DNA from: Dactylellina haptotyla
Lineage: Eukaryota; Ascomycota; Orbiliomycetes; Orbiliales; Orbiliaceae
NCBI GenBank assembly: GCA_031310005.1
Contig: CM062382.1
Span: 248,001-312,000, forward strand
Reading direction: 5' to 3'
DNA length: 64,000 bases
This document shows, one piece after another, positions 24,622-35,593 of this stretch. How positions within the stretch are numbered: the first letter of the stretch is position 1; each line of letters opens with the position of its first letter. The translations under genes and the position numbers were made by a program. The notes under the pieces were generated by a model that was not told where the DNA came from, searched no databases, and saw only the letters and a program-made list of their open reading frames with translations.

Positions 24622-25638
24622 TCAGGCCGTTGGAGAGGGAGCGGCAGCAGTGGCAGCAGCATCGGTAGCGCTTGTGGCCACGTCAGTTGCGGAGCTTACC
24701 TCAGTGCTCAACGTAGTTGGTTCTGGTTCTTCGATTGGCGTTGCAGCTCCCTCGTCAACACCATCGGTCTCGGAATCACTCACGTCGCTCCCGTCGCTCG
24801 CATCGCTTGCATCGCTTGCATCGCTTCCTTCGCTGTCGCTCCCACCAGTGCTTGATCCGCCTTTCTTACCTCCATGCTTCCGTCCGTGCTTACCGTGCTT
24901 ACCGTGCTTTCCGTGCTTCCCAACGTGCTTTCCGCCGTGCTTTCCACCGTGCTTCCCACCATGTCCTGCTCCGTGCTTCATAGCACCTAGCCCTTTATTG
25001 CCCCCATGGTGCCCTTTTCCACCAGCAGATTTATGAACGCCGCCTTCATGATGTCCACTGCCGCCGTGTTTCTTGTCACCTCCGGGCGCATGATGAGGAT
25101 GAGGTGCTGCGGCGGGAGCCTGATGGGGATGAGGTGCTGCAGCCGGAGCATGGCGGCCACCACCTCCACCGCCATGATGACCACCGCCATGGTGGCCACC
25201 ACCTCCACCGCCATGGTGGCCCCCGCCTCCGCCACCACTGTGGTGACCGCCCCCTCCACCCCCTCCACCCCCTCCACCCCCTCCGTGTTTTCCTCGCTTG
25301 TCTAACTCAGCCTCCTGTCGTTTATCCAAGTCCCGCTCCTGTCGTTTATCCAGATCCCGCTCTTGGCGGTCTAAGTCTCGCTCCTGGCGTTTATCCAGGT
25401 CGCGTTCCTGACGTTTATCCAAGTCTCGTTCCTGGCGTTTATCCAAGTCTCGTTCCTGGCGTTTGTCCAAATCCCGTTCTTGCATGCTAAGTTGGGGTCC
25501 TGCTGGAGCGCCCTCCCCCTCTCCACGACGAGCAAGAGCGAATGCACCATCGCTGTCTCGAGCACGGATCACTCCGGCTTGAACAGAGATGGTCTCCGCG
25601 AGAATGAAAACGGAATAGACGATTGAACGGTATCGCAT
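24622..25638 (-). CDS. Secreted precursor with Kex2-type repeats and a Gly/His-rich domain
   Basis: From ATG 25638, 338 residues; the frame is open further upstream, but the Met that starts a signal peptide (MRYRSIVYSVFILAETISVQAG) is the better start. After a short pro-region come eight near-identical octads of type QERDLDKR (residues about 53-115). Each ends in a dibasic KR, the cleavage site of Kex2-type proteases; unit five has lost its Lys and the last is QEAELDKR. Then follow poly-Gly blocks with HH pairs, two APAAAPHPH repeats, a run of HGGK/HGK repeats (about 215-265) and an acidic SDASDASD tail. Fungal Kex2-processed repeat proteins yield short peptides. Here each core would be QERDLD, hydrophilic and without the Tyr used in dikaritin cyclisation, and no UstYa/DUF3328 or tyrosinase gene adjoins. 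The His/Gly part is likely metal-binding. Role unknown. Confidence 0.8.
   Translation of the reverse strand: MRYRSIVYSVFILAETISVQAGVIRARDSDGAFALARRGEGEGAPAGPQLSMQERDLDKRQERDLDKRQERDLDKRQERDLDKRQERDLDRQERDLDKRQERDLDKRQEAELDKRGKHGGGGGGGGGGGGGHHSGGGGGGHHGGGGGGHHGGGHHGGGGGGRHAPAAAPHPHQAPAAAPHPHHAPGGDKKHGGSGHHEGGVHKSAGGKGHHGGNKGLGAMKHGAGHGGKHGGKHGGKHVGKHGKHGKHGKHGRKHGGKKGGSSTGGSDSEGSDASDASDASDGSDVSDSETDGVDEGAATPIEEPEPTTLSTEVSSATDVATSATDAAATAAAPSPTA
25294..25482 (-). repeat. 24-bp coding tandem repeat, eight units
   Basis: Encodes the QERDLDKR octads. Seven units are 24 bp and one (unit five in protein order) is 21 bp, total 189 bp. Third-position differences between units (tcgttt/gcgttt/acgttt, aagtct/aagtcc/aggtcg) show the array is not freshly duplicated while the protein repeat is kept. 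Confidence 0.9.
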
Positions 25639-27314
25639 TTTTGGTTCGCTACAAAGACTCCTTGACAAAAAGAAATGATAACTTTTGTGAAAGTGAACTC
25701 GAACGTGTGAAAGAAAGTGAAAGAAATTGGAGAATCGCTGTACGAAGTACGGAAAAGCGTAATCAAAGCAAAAATAAAGAATAAACTCTGGCAGATTCAA
25801 AGAAAGAGTGTATACTGCTTGTTGGAAGCTGTATTTGGTTTGAAGGACGCTCTAAGGTTGCTTGTTGAAAGCTGTAGTGCGCTTGAAGAAGCCAATGTAT
25901 GCTTGCTAATGTTGAAGCATGATGATCGATGAGAAGGTGGGCGAATAGAGCTCTTTAAATAGACGTCAGTCTGTGAGCTAAGAGGACATATCTACTATTG
26001 GCGTACCGGAATTTCTGGTCATGATCTGACCTCGAAGTAAAATTATCGCTAAAACAACCCTTCAAAGCTGCTCCAGCCAATCTATCTTGTATCGTTATTA
26101 CGTCAAATTGGACCACGATTTCGAAAAATATGTTATTGAAATGTTGCCACCATAAGCTTCACGGAATAAATAAAGAGAACTTTACCGAATAACAGTTCAT
26201 TTATCCTAAGGCCATCTATACTCTATTACTCGAAGTAGTGATCTCTAAACAGCTACTCTACTTAAATCGTCGATATGGCAAATGTACCTATAACCATATC
26301 GCTAGATACGCCCACAATCTGATAGACTGCCTAAAGAGAATCTGTCGGCTCCCATAGCTCCGATATTGAATTTCAGTTCTGGCTGGCATTACTTATGCCG
26401 ATCTTTATCTATACTTATCCAAGGTCATCAGTTTGTCCTATCTAATCGATAAGGCAACTACTATCAACATTATCTCGCGGTTTACCGGGAACTAGATTTC
26501 CGATTTCGTAGCAGTAATTAAAAAGAGGCAATATATTTAGGTTTCTTCGCAAGTTCATGCGGAACGCAGTGGCATTTGAATTTTCCGAAATTCGGCTAGC
26601 GGTTCCATTCGACTGTATAGACGCGAGAACGGTCGGAAAGAAATCCAATCAGATTGAATTACTGGTACCTCCACTCTAAACCGGGTACAATATTTAAGTT
26701 CCCACTTCCGGCCTGCACTATAATTGTCATCCCCGCCAGTTAGCGGACTTTCAGATGCGAATGCGATCGAGCTATGGCCACCTCGACCTCAAACACTTAC
26801 GCAGCCCTATACAGGAAGTAGAAAGCTATTACCAGTCAATTTGTTACTTGGTTCCACGGCAAAATTGCGAGGCATTATCCTCTCATCACTGTGCCACGAG
26901 AACTGTGATCGTGCGAAAGTGGCTTAGAAGAGTTAGTACCAACACCTAGTCCAACCCGATTGCAGAAAGTAAGTAAATTGTAAATAAAGCCTTCAAAATT
27001 TAGATTAAAACCATGCAATCGCGTTATTTATCAGTTTGGTCTTCGTAGTGGAAATGAAGACTGGGATACAACAGGGTGGAGTAAGACAGAGAAGAAATTT
27101 GAATGTTAAAAGCCAATCTGGAGAGATATATTATGGGAGAGAAAGGGAAATACACTAATCGAGAAAGTATAATTGGCGATTTTGTTGTACATGCTCAATT
27201 GGTCGACAATTGTATGTGAAATGAAAACAGGATCGGAGCAAAACCAAGGAATGGAGGAATAGGCGAACTAAATAAGAGCCCATCCCATTCTAGAAGCTAT
27301 GAGGCATGTGCGGG
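25639..27314. other. Long spacer, nothing firm
   Basis: Starts with the promoter of the repeat-protein gene (a tatttaaag box near 25952 reads on the minus strand). The remaining small frames (25717-25932, 26442-26648, 26724-26949) lack starts or domains. Confidence 0.45.
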
Positions 27315-28012
27315 TCATTTCCATTTCTTTCCGCCATGGCGTCCTCCTTTGTGACGATATTCTTGATCATCCTTTACACCGGTGCCTGGATAGTTGCCAC
27401 CCCTACTGGCCTGCTGCTGGTTACCTCGAACAGCAGCGGCGTAGGTGCGAGGCTTTGCATCATTCTTCATCAAGACAACAGGTGGATTCTGAGTTTGCTT
27501 TGGTTCCGGCGCTGGTGGCTTGCCCTGCTTCGTTTTAGGTTCTGTTGGTTGTTGCGTGGTTTTCTTCTGCTGTGCAATAGCAGAAAGCCCAAAGTCTGTG
27601 TCTATAAGTGAGCTGTATGCCAATCCATAGATATTAGCTTCTGTATAAGCGCGATATAGCTGCAGGCAACGATAATATATGAGCCTCGCTATATTGCTCT
27701 TGGTCTGGAAGTCGAACGAACTTACTGTGCGGTATTCTCCTGCTGTTCAACTAACCAAGTCAATTGGGTTGGGTTTATCTCAGCCTGGTTGAATAATTTG
27801 CAAGCTGGGCAGAGAAACGGAACATTTCTACTCTCTCCGAAATGACCACAAGGACAATTCCCCGTCGTGAAAGGCTTGACACATCGGATAGGCTCTGCCA
27901 CGGCCAGATGTTTGCACTGAGCGAAAACGATTAGTCTTCAAATTAAGGCAGCTAAGAAAGAATATGGTCGAGATTTAGACAGTACCAGGAAGGTGTATAC
28001 TGATTTGCACAT
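27315..28012 (-). CDS. Small Cys-rich protein of the fungal MCxxVYT type, probable zinc binder
   Basis: Three exons (28012-27986, 27916-27726, 27612-27315) join in phase to 171 residues. The start MCKSVYTFL|CKHL, with cysteines continuing as RCVKPF, NCPCGHFG and CPACKLF, resembles a widespread but unnamed ascomycete family that begins MCxxxYT and has paired Cys/His, from memory of the pattern. Two CxxC-like pairs plus His could hold one or two zinc ions. The carboxyl half is Lys/Gln/Pro-rich, ending in a basic RHGGKKWK. No signal peptide, so intracellular. The exon-1 donor (gtactg) is weak, but the phase and family-like sequence support it. Confidence 0.65.
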
Positions 28013-29484
28013 TCTGATTATTCTCAGAAACACTTCTGACCTGTCCAACTCGCCTAGTCTCAGCCTTGTGCCAAATCTATAGGAACCGAGTTTTTGTCCT
28101 AGGTATTATCTCTTAGCGACTGTGATTTCTATAATTGGCAAGATGATATGTTAGGTCAAATCAATTATAATTATAATTTGCATCCTGGTGACGTGACAAA
28201 CCTCAATTTTGAAACCTTTCAGTACCCCCGCAAGAAAATGAGGATTAATATTCGGAATAGGCTACCGGTAAGATGGCCTATCCCTGGAAATGGTCTTTCT
28301 AAGACTGGTAATCGCGCCAATCTGACTAAGTTTGAACGAAAGGTCTAAATACTGATGATTGAATATCGTGGATGATGACTGAGTTCGTTGCAAATTCACG
28401 GCAATAATTGTAAAGATTTTCGTAAAAACGTAAGGATTGAAGGTTGCTTGAATGAATGAATGAAAAAAGGGTTTCAAAGAAGGGGAGGAGAGCATCCATA
28501 ATTTATACAAGAACATCAAGATCTATATCGTTCAAAAGCGTAGGGAATCTTCGTTTGCCAATTAGGTGGTAGACCACCAAAGAATTCTGGAGTGGAAAGG
28601 CCACAGCAAATTACAGATGCTCTCTATTCAGATGATAATCTATAGGAATTCTGCCTTTCATATTGGATTCTCGATGCCGATCTATTTTATCGACTGTAAA
28701 ATAAACTCTTTCTTAGCCCATATTTGCGCTAGGTCCTAGAGTTTTATAGAACCGCGGTGTGCTACTCTCAACTGTTTTACAAGGTGTTCGATACATTTGA
28801 TGGATGTTTCTAGTAGGATCCTAAAATCTTCTCAGGCTAGAAACTCGGGTTCCATCTAGATTTCCGAAGTTGCCGATGCAAATAATGACTCTTGAGGATG
28901 GCGACGGGGGATACTGGGCTTCATATGGTCTTATCAGCAACACAGCTTGTTCTTCTAGGCTCACAGGCCGAGAGTCTGCTGTAGAACTTTCAACTGCTCT
29001 GTATTTGTCCACTAATCATCTTTCGTTAATTGCGATCGTATATACAACATCACTGATTAATCACCCTTGGGCGCTATTTCACATATTAAGTTTCTCTAGA
29101 ATAGTATGTGCACAGCTAAAATCAGACCGGTAACTTTAATGCCAGGGTAAATTATAAATATCCACACTTGGTGTAACTAGTAGGAATCCGCAAGAAGAAA
29201 TTTATATATGAAGCGAGCAAAACCACTGCAAGGAGTTAGTGCTGTGGCGCCAGCTTACACTTATGTGAGGCTTGGAGTGAGACCAACGCTGAATCATCCA
29301 AGAAAAAGATTGTGCGGCGCAGGTAAGAGTGAGTTTGACCCCCTAAATAATTTCTTTAGATATTTCATAGTTCATTCCACTCGTCAAAAGGTATTTATTG
29401 CTAAACTCTCTTACTATACGCTTCTATTAACTCTAATATTATTTTTATGGTCACATAAGGGCTTGCCGTCACGACAGATCATTT
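28013..29484. other. Spacer, nothing seen
   Basis: AT-rich 1.5 kb with only chance frames (28148-28348, 28262-28519, 28870-29133, 29208-29549). A short GAAT run near 28452 is the only simple repeat noticed. Confidence 0.5.
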
Positions 29485-31600
29485 TCACTGCGCTGGTGTT
29501 GGTTTCGCAAAGTAGTCTGTATACTTCGTCTTCAAAGGGCGTTGGTTGACAGAAACTGTTGCTACTGGGACTTGTAACTCCACTGTGACAAAATAATGTT
29601 CCCCGGGCCGCGTAATTGTCCTGGTGAAGAAAGTAGGAATGGGCTGGTCCATAACTCTGGTCCGGTCAAACCTCGATAATGCTCTAGGCGGGGTCGGTGA
29701 TGGTCTACCATCACTTGCGCTTGCCCAGCTGGGACGCAACGCCGCAGGCCATTGGCTAACGCTTATTCCATTGTATAAGGCAGGCGGCCCTCCTCTGACT
29801 CTTGGATGCGCCCTATCATACATATATTGAATAGCAGATTCCAGAGGCACACCCACGGACAGCCAAACTGCAAGAGCACCGGCCACTGTAGGTGCAGCAA
29901 AAGATGTGCCATCATCAAGTTTGAGACCAAGAGCCTTCTGCAACGGGGTTGAGTATGGGTATCCCTTCCTGGGCTCGTTAACCGGCTCTCCATTCTCATA
30001 GCGAGCTGCGATATTCACGTACTTCCCCGGAGCAGATATCTTCACGAAAGGTGCTGTCAGACCATAACTTAACCCACTGTATGGATCGTATCCCCCCACA
30101 ATTACAGTCCTCTTGCCTACTTTGCCATCTTTGGCGAAAAGTTGCGGATACTGGTCGACAGGGGACTCCTAGAAAGCACCAAATGCAAGTCAGCAGATTT
30201 CAGTTTAAATTCTAACAACTGAAAGCCCGTCGTATAAATTCGGAGCAAAACTTTAGGTACGAAAATAAGTCATCTGGCTGATATCTGTACTTACATCGCC
30301 CACAAGCATTCCTGGCGCCAAGTTCCCAGATGACATGACCACGATAGCATTTTCTAGAGCGTCAAAAGCCTCCAATATATCTCCTGTCATCTCTTGGAAT
30401 GCATCTTCGAATTTTTCTAGGTCATCGTCGTCTGCGTCCCACCACTTTTCTTCTTTTGCGGGGATAAACCCCCAAGAAATATTTATGATCGACTTCTGAC
30501 CGAGATCTTGCATAATTTCATCGTAGATTTTCACCAACCCGTCTATAGCGGTTTCGCGAGAAAACGCACCACGTCCGTCAGTCCCTCTCACGACAATAAT
30601 TTCTGCTTCTTGTGCAACACCAGTACTTCTACCCGCAATCCTGCCGATAACAGCAGTGCCGTGGAGCTCGCTTTGGTAATGGTCTTGCATGTCGTTTTTT
30701 TCATCGGATGGGAATAAGCCAGGATATATCCACTTTCCAAAATTTATATCCCTAACTTCCTAGAATTTAAAATTTTTGGTTTAGTCATTTGCAATCTGTT
30801 CAATTCTTTGCGAAGATACCTTATAACTAGATGGTTTTTACCATCAATTTCTGAACATAGTGACGCATTCGCGCAAAAATAAAATTCCTTACCGGATGAT
30901 CTATTTCACAACCACTATCAACGACAAATACTCGTACACCCTTTCCAGGATTTCTGAAGTTATAGAATCTTCCCTGCAAGTCTTTTTCCAACAAGCCAGG
31001 CTCCTGACATACGGTTGCGAGATCCCAAAATGCGGTTCTTATAGTTTCGATGGGCTTACGAATGATACTATCTGGGCTCCGCTTCTCCCTTTCGAACCTT
31101 GGACCTGCTTTCCGAGCTTCGCGAGCCGTATAACGCTTCAAATCCCTCTTGGATCGTTTTACTGTCTTTGGACCACCTTCAGCTAGTAGCCACTGCGGTC
31201 TTTCGAGATAAAAAGATCCTTTCTCGTATAAATAATCGGATAAAATTCTTTGATGATGGCGAAGACCATAATCATAAGATTTCAGAACGTTCGATACATC
31301 TTGTCTTAGGGGTGTTTCAATAGCTGCGGATAGGAAGCCAAGATGAGCGCTCGCTATATTAAGAACGTTGAATTTCCTTGGTGGGAGTGCGATTGTTTCC
31401 ACATCTCTTAAAAAGTCTGCTTGAAATTTTTTATCAAACCTGAATTCTCGCTTCACAATAAACATATGCGTTTCGGAAAACTGATGGAATGTCCCAATTT
31501 TGAGATTGTCGAGTTGTAGGTCAAGCCCCTTAGCGAAAGCGAGAAGTGATAGGAGATAGATTAAATAATGGAAGTATTGACTGCATTCGGGTCTCGCCAT
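29485..31600 (-). CDS. Secreted subtilisin-like serine protease (S8), copy A
   Basis: Three exons (31600-30893, 30759-30295, 30168-29485), all phase-0 joins, give 618 residues. The N-terminal hydrophobic segment (YLIYLLSLLAFAKG) is a likely signal peptide. The triad is intact: Asp228 in VVDSG, His269 in ELHGTAV and Ser480 in DGTSFAAP, with the oxyanion Asn382 in SSGN. Between the signal and the catalytic domain lie about 130 residues starting GTFHQFSETHMFIVKREFRF that are shared with copy B and do not look like the usual I9 propeptide. A dibasic linker follows (VKRSKRDLKR, REKR), which would suit activation cleavage. Copy B lies head-to-head 1.28 kb away. Substrate and role (nutrition or host interaction) are unknown. 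Confidence 0.9.
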
Positions 31601-32882
31601 TTATGTCTGCGGTGGTAACTTAATCAAAACTACAGAGAATTGAAGATGGAAGGCTGATGGTTATTGTCGTTGTAATGTGCAAAACACCTCAGCAATCCGT
31701 ATATTCTGGTCTCTTGGCTAGAAAGCTACCCAAAACACAGTAAATTTAAAAGGCCAGAGTTCACTTTGCTGAATGCGACTATGCCACTCTCCGCGTGGTC
31801 ACTTCCCACGATTTGTATGGCTGAGCCTTGACTGTTGCTGGTGAGTTAGTGGGAAATAACTAGTTTTATAACATCATTGTACAACAATAACATCAATGTA
31901 ACAAGTACTTAAGTAGGAGCGGTGTCGAGATACAGAAGAGCTCTTCGCCAACTTCTATTCGTACTTAAACTTACTTTCCTTAAATGGAATGTTCCAACAT
32001 GATATCCAAACGTTAACAGACACCGTAAGATGCAGAAAATTCTACAAAAAATCGGCATTCTATGAGCTTTTACAAAGTTATAGCACATAAATATCATATA
32101 ACTAGGATGTTATTTAAAATACCCCGGTCGTTATCCTTGCTGATTGTTTGATGTTAATGTGATACTCAAACTTCGCTATAGTATCGTAAAAATGCCGAAG
32201 TTCTCGGCAAAAATGTGTGTTGTGATGAGTGCCAATAACGTATATAACATAGCCAAGTAGATTTATCAGAAAATCCATCACGTCCCTAATTCTGCAGAAG
32301 GATGCGCCTTGGGTGATACGAGTGCATAATAAAGTGAACCCAGAAATAGATACAAATTTGTTGGTGCTAATTACGTATTCCAAGCAATGATTTTGCAACA
32401 ACGCATATAACGCGCCAAGATCCTCATCAAGTCGGTAGGCACTTTGTCACAAATTTGCAATTGTTATATCTTTAGAAAGAAGCAGACTTATCTTCAATCG
32501 GAAGAATCTAAGTAGTTCCGAAGTTCTGAATTATTAAGATATACGAGAAAGCCCCGGCCTATCGTCGAAAGATAAGGCACCAACAAAACTCCCAGCGGGG
32601 GCACCATGCAACTAGCACTTCAAGGACAGTTGCGGCGGCGCGTGCGGCCGGCGCGGCGCGAGTAAAGGAGAATTATCCAAATTTCTGATTTTGAAGAGAA
32701 AATCCGATGACACCCGTAAAAACAAAATTCCTCACTCGCAGATAATTTATTCATACATCTTCTTGTTTGTATTTCCGATGCATACGTTCCATGCCTCCTC
32801 TCAGCTATTACAACGGGCTTGAAGGTCAATATCTTGTCGAACGCATAGCCTTTACGGATTCAAAACTCCGAGGTGGACTGAG
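31601..32882. other. Divergent promoter region of the subtilase pair
   Basis: No gene seen. AT-rich except for an abrupt GC block at 32628-32662 (GCGGCGGCGCG...GGCGCGGCGCG), 220 bp upstream of copy B. Either strand's promoter may lie here. Confidence 0.5.
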
Positions 32883-34912
32883 ATGTCAATTACGTTACGA
32901 ATTATCTGGAAATCAGTATTATTCTGTGTAATATTCTCCTTTTGCTTACTATCGCATTCGGAATCGAAACTGTTAACACCTGGGGCGGCGCCCATGGGAA
33001 CATTGCACCAATTCGCAGAAATCTATTGGTTTATCCTCAAGAAAGAGTATCGATTTGACCAAGATTACATAAGTCATCTACTCGTATGGGCTGAATATAT
33101 CGCGCTACCCCCGAAAAGCCAGAACTTTCATATGACTGAAAATAGTCAATTGGGTGTCTTGAGCGTTTCTGTAGAAGTTGAACCCAACGCAGATATATCG
33201 GAGCTGGTTGAAGCATTTGAACACGGCTTTCATGCGTACGAGAGAGTGTTCTCGGATCATATCTATTATGCAGCGTCAGACTTTGTTAGAGATCCGCCTT
33301 ATTGGATTGAAGGCCCTGGCACATCCTCGATAGCAAAACGACAAACGGGGAAGCTCATAGAGAAAGCGGACGAAGACTCAGTGTTCTCTAGGAATCCCTA
33401 CCGGCTGCGAAGATACTACAATGAAGCAGATAATATTATAAAATCCCCAAATGATAAATTTGAATCCGCATTAAGAAAAAGAAAACTTGATTTCACCAAG
33501 GACGACGTTGAGGGAATTGATGTTCAGCAAGGTTCTATGGATATACAAATACTATCTCAACCGCCACATGTTAGCATTGATGAGCTGCAAAATAAATTCT
33601 GGAACTTCAAAAATCCGGGGAAAGGAACCATAATCTACATGCTTGACAGTGGTTACGATTTGGAGCATCCAGTAAGCAGCCTGCCATATTGCCACGCATT
33701 ATCTTTTCCTGTGCACGTGTTGAAATTATTGCCGCATTTTTTATTCAATTTGAAGAATCTAATACCGGATTGTGTTGCTATACATAGGAATTTAATGACA
33801 TGAATATCCAAGATTGGCTGGATCCGAAGCAATATCCCTGGGACGAACTAAATGATATCTCCAAAGAATATAATTTTTACCACGGAACAAATGTTTTAAG
33901 TAAATGCGCTGGAAAGAACGTCGGGGTCTCAAAAGATGCAACATATGTACTTGCGAGGTACTCTGATGGCCGCGGAAGGGCCTCGTTTGATACAATTACC
34001 GAGATGGTTCTCCAGATATACGATCATATTCAGCGACATAACAAACGGCGAAAATGTGTGGTAAACCTAAGCTTTGCTTTGCCCAGAAGGCTACCGGAAT
34101 ACTGGGCCGCTTTTGGTAAACAAAAGAGAAAACGGAAACAGCTCGTGAATGACTTCGAAGAATATATCGTCGAAGTTTTTGAGCTCCTGGCAAGCTTACC
34201 AAACGTAATAATAACTACGGCGGCTGGGAATTCCGCACCTGTAAGAGAACCCAACCCCAGTGCGCAAGGGTATCTTCCAGAGGGGATAGGGTAGACTAAG
34301 CTCCCTTTCAGAATACAAAACCCGAGGGCTATCCTGCTATTCTAGCAGATCGAGCAAGCATCAGGAAAAATATGGTCGTAGTCGGCGGATATAACCCATA
34401 CAATGGTAAAAACCACTATGTGAAATCGAAATGGACAAAGGTTTGGGCACCAGCAAGGTATGTAAAGTGTGCCTGTTTATTCAGAGATGGTAAACTCGAT
34501 GATCTCGAGGCCCACCAAGATATCATGAACACGGAGTTCGACCAACAAAACAGGTTGTGCTATGTAGCTGGGACATCCGTAGGTGCGTATCTACATTGAT
34601 GGTTTACAGTTAGACACCCTGGTGCCAAACGAAAGTCACTAACCAACAGACTTGGGATGCACACGCTGGCTGTGCATTCCGATTGATACTGTAGCCGCTC
34701 CTCTCGTTGCAGGGTTTATTGCCAATTGGCTTTCCATCGGCATTGGTATTGACGAGGTCATTCCTTATATGTATGAGAAGGCATGGTCACGTCTTCCAGG
34801 CAGCCCGCCAGTGTTATTCAGTGGCATCGAAGTAGATAAATGGCCAGAAGCACTACGGCCAATGTGGTATAAAAAGGGGCAAGCATGGGGTCCGGCCTCT
34901 TCAAAGAGGTAG
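32883..34912 (+). CDS. Secreted subtilisin-like serine protease (S8), copy B
   Basis: Four exons (32883-33671, 33788-34240, 34312-34582, 34695-34912) give 576 residues. A signal peptide (LFCVIFSFCLLSHSES) is followed by the same N-terminal domain as copy A (GTLHQFAEIYWFILKKEYRF, later IALPPKSQNF) and a KR site (SIAKRQ). The triad is complete: Asp255 in MLDSG, His295 in YHGTN and Ser503 in AGTSVAAP, with Asn411 in AAGN. The first two introns lie at the same places as in copy A, directly after the DHP/EHP following the Asp motif and just after the SGN/AGN region. The third, splitting GTSV|AAP, is unique to this copy. The proteins are clearly diverged, so the duplication is old. Frames without the splices look broken, but the spliced gene is whole. 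Confidence 0.88.
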
Positions 34913-35593
34913 GCCCCTCAGAAAGATCATATAAATGGTAGTTTAGAACAACCGGAAGAAGGTGAAAATATGTCAGAGAGACAATTATAGTAGCCGGAAA
35001 AGTCAATAGAAAACCCGGTTCGCACGAGTCTGCAATTCCCATACACACAATAATAAATTTCGTTGCCATTTGCTATCAATCCCATTCTCAGTCGGTATGG
35101 CTTACTTCAAGAGACGGGTTCCGGGTTCCGGGTTTGCGGGGGCCGCCGAATTTCCAGATGCCTCTTTTGTTTATAAATGTGCGTTGCATTCCCAAATTAC
35201 AACATTTAGGCACCTATCCTCGTTCTTGGTACGTACTCCTTGCGCGAAACCCAGTTTGGCAGCTGTGAACACTGAGAAGGCAACGTAGCGGCGGCTGTGG
35301 GCGTGTATAAAAGGGCGGTTTGTCCCTCTCCAATTCCAACTTTTTCCTTCTTCCCTCTTTTTAAAAGATGATTGAGAAGTCTTTCACAAAGTCTCTACTT
35401 AAAAAGTAGCCCTCACAGGCAAAGAAAGGAACCCGTACTATCACAGCACTGCTCTGAATTGTACTCTTCTCACAGTGAACCCTTCAAGATATACACTTTG
35501 TTGTCTTAGGCTTGATTTGTACTCCGCTACGAATCAGGTTTGTAAACCGTAAGTCAATTAGTTTAGATAGTCGCATCATACTTGACCGTAATC
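34913..35593. other. Spacer and ABC-transporter promoter
   Basis: No gene seen; frames at 34818-35069 (-) and 35070-35288 (+) have no support. It contains the TATA box and CT tract listed separately. Confidence 0.5.
35306..35312 (+). promoter_or_regulatory. TATA box of the ABC transporter gene
   Basis: TATAAAA followed within 50 bp by a pyrimidine-rich tract (about 35322-35364), the common fungal start-site context. It lies about 280 bp before the ATG, implying a long leader. Confidence 0.45.

Noticed and set aside
24607-25305. Several plus-strand frames rich in His/Arg/Pro/Ser
   Set aside because: Shadows of the repeat-rich secreted precursor on the other strand.
24622-25638. Dikaritin (ustiloxin-like) RiPP cluster
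   Set aside because: The repeats resemble such precursors, but cores lack Tyr and no UstYa-type, tyrosinase or methyltransferase gene lies nearby.
29624-29830. Plus-strand frame inside subtilase copy A
   Set aside because: Antisense to the Ser-motif exon.
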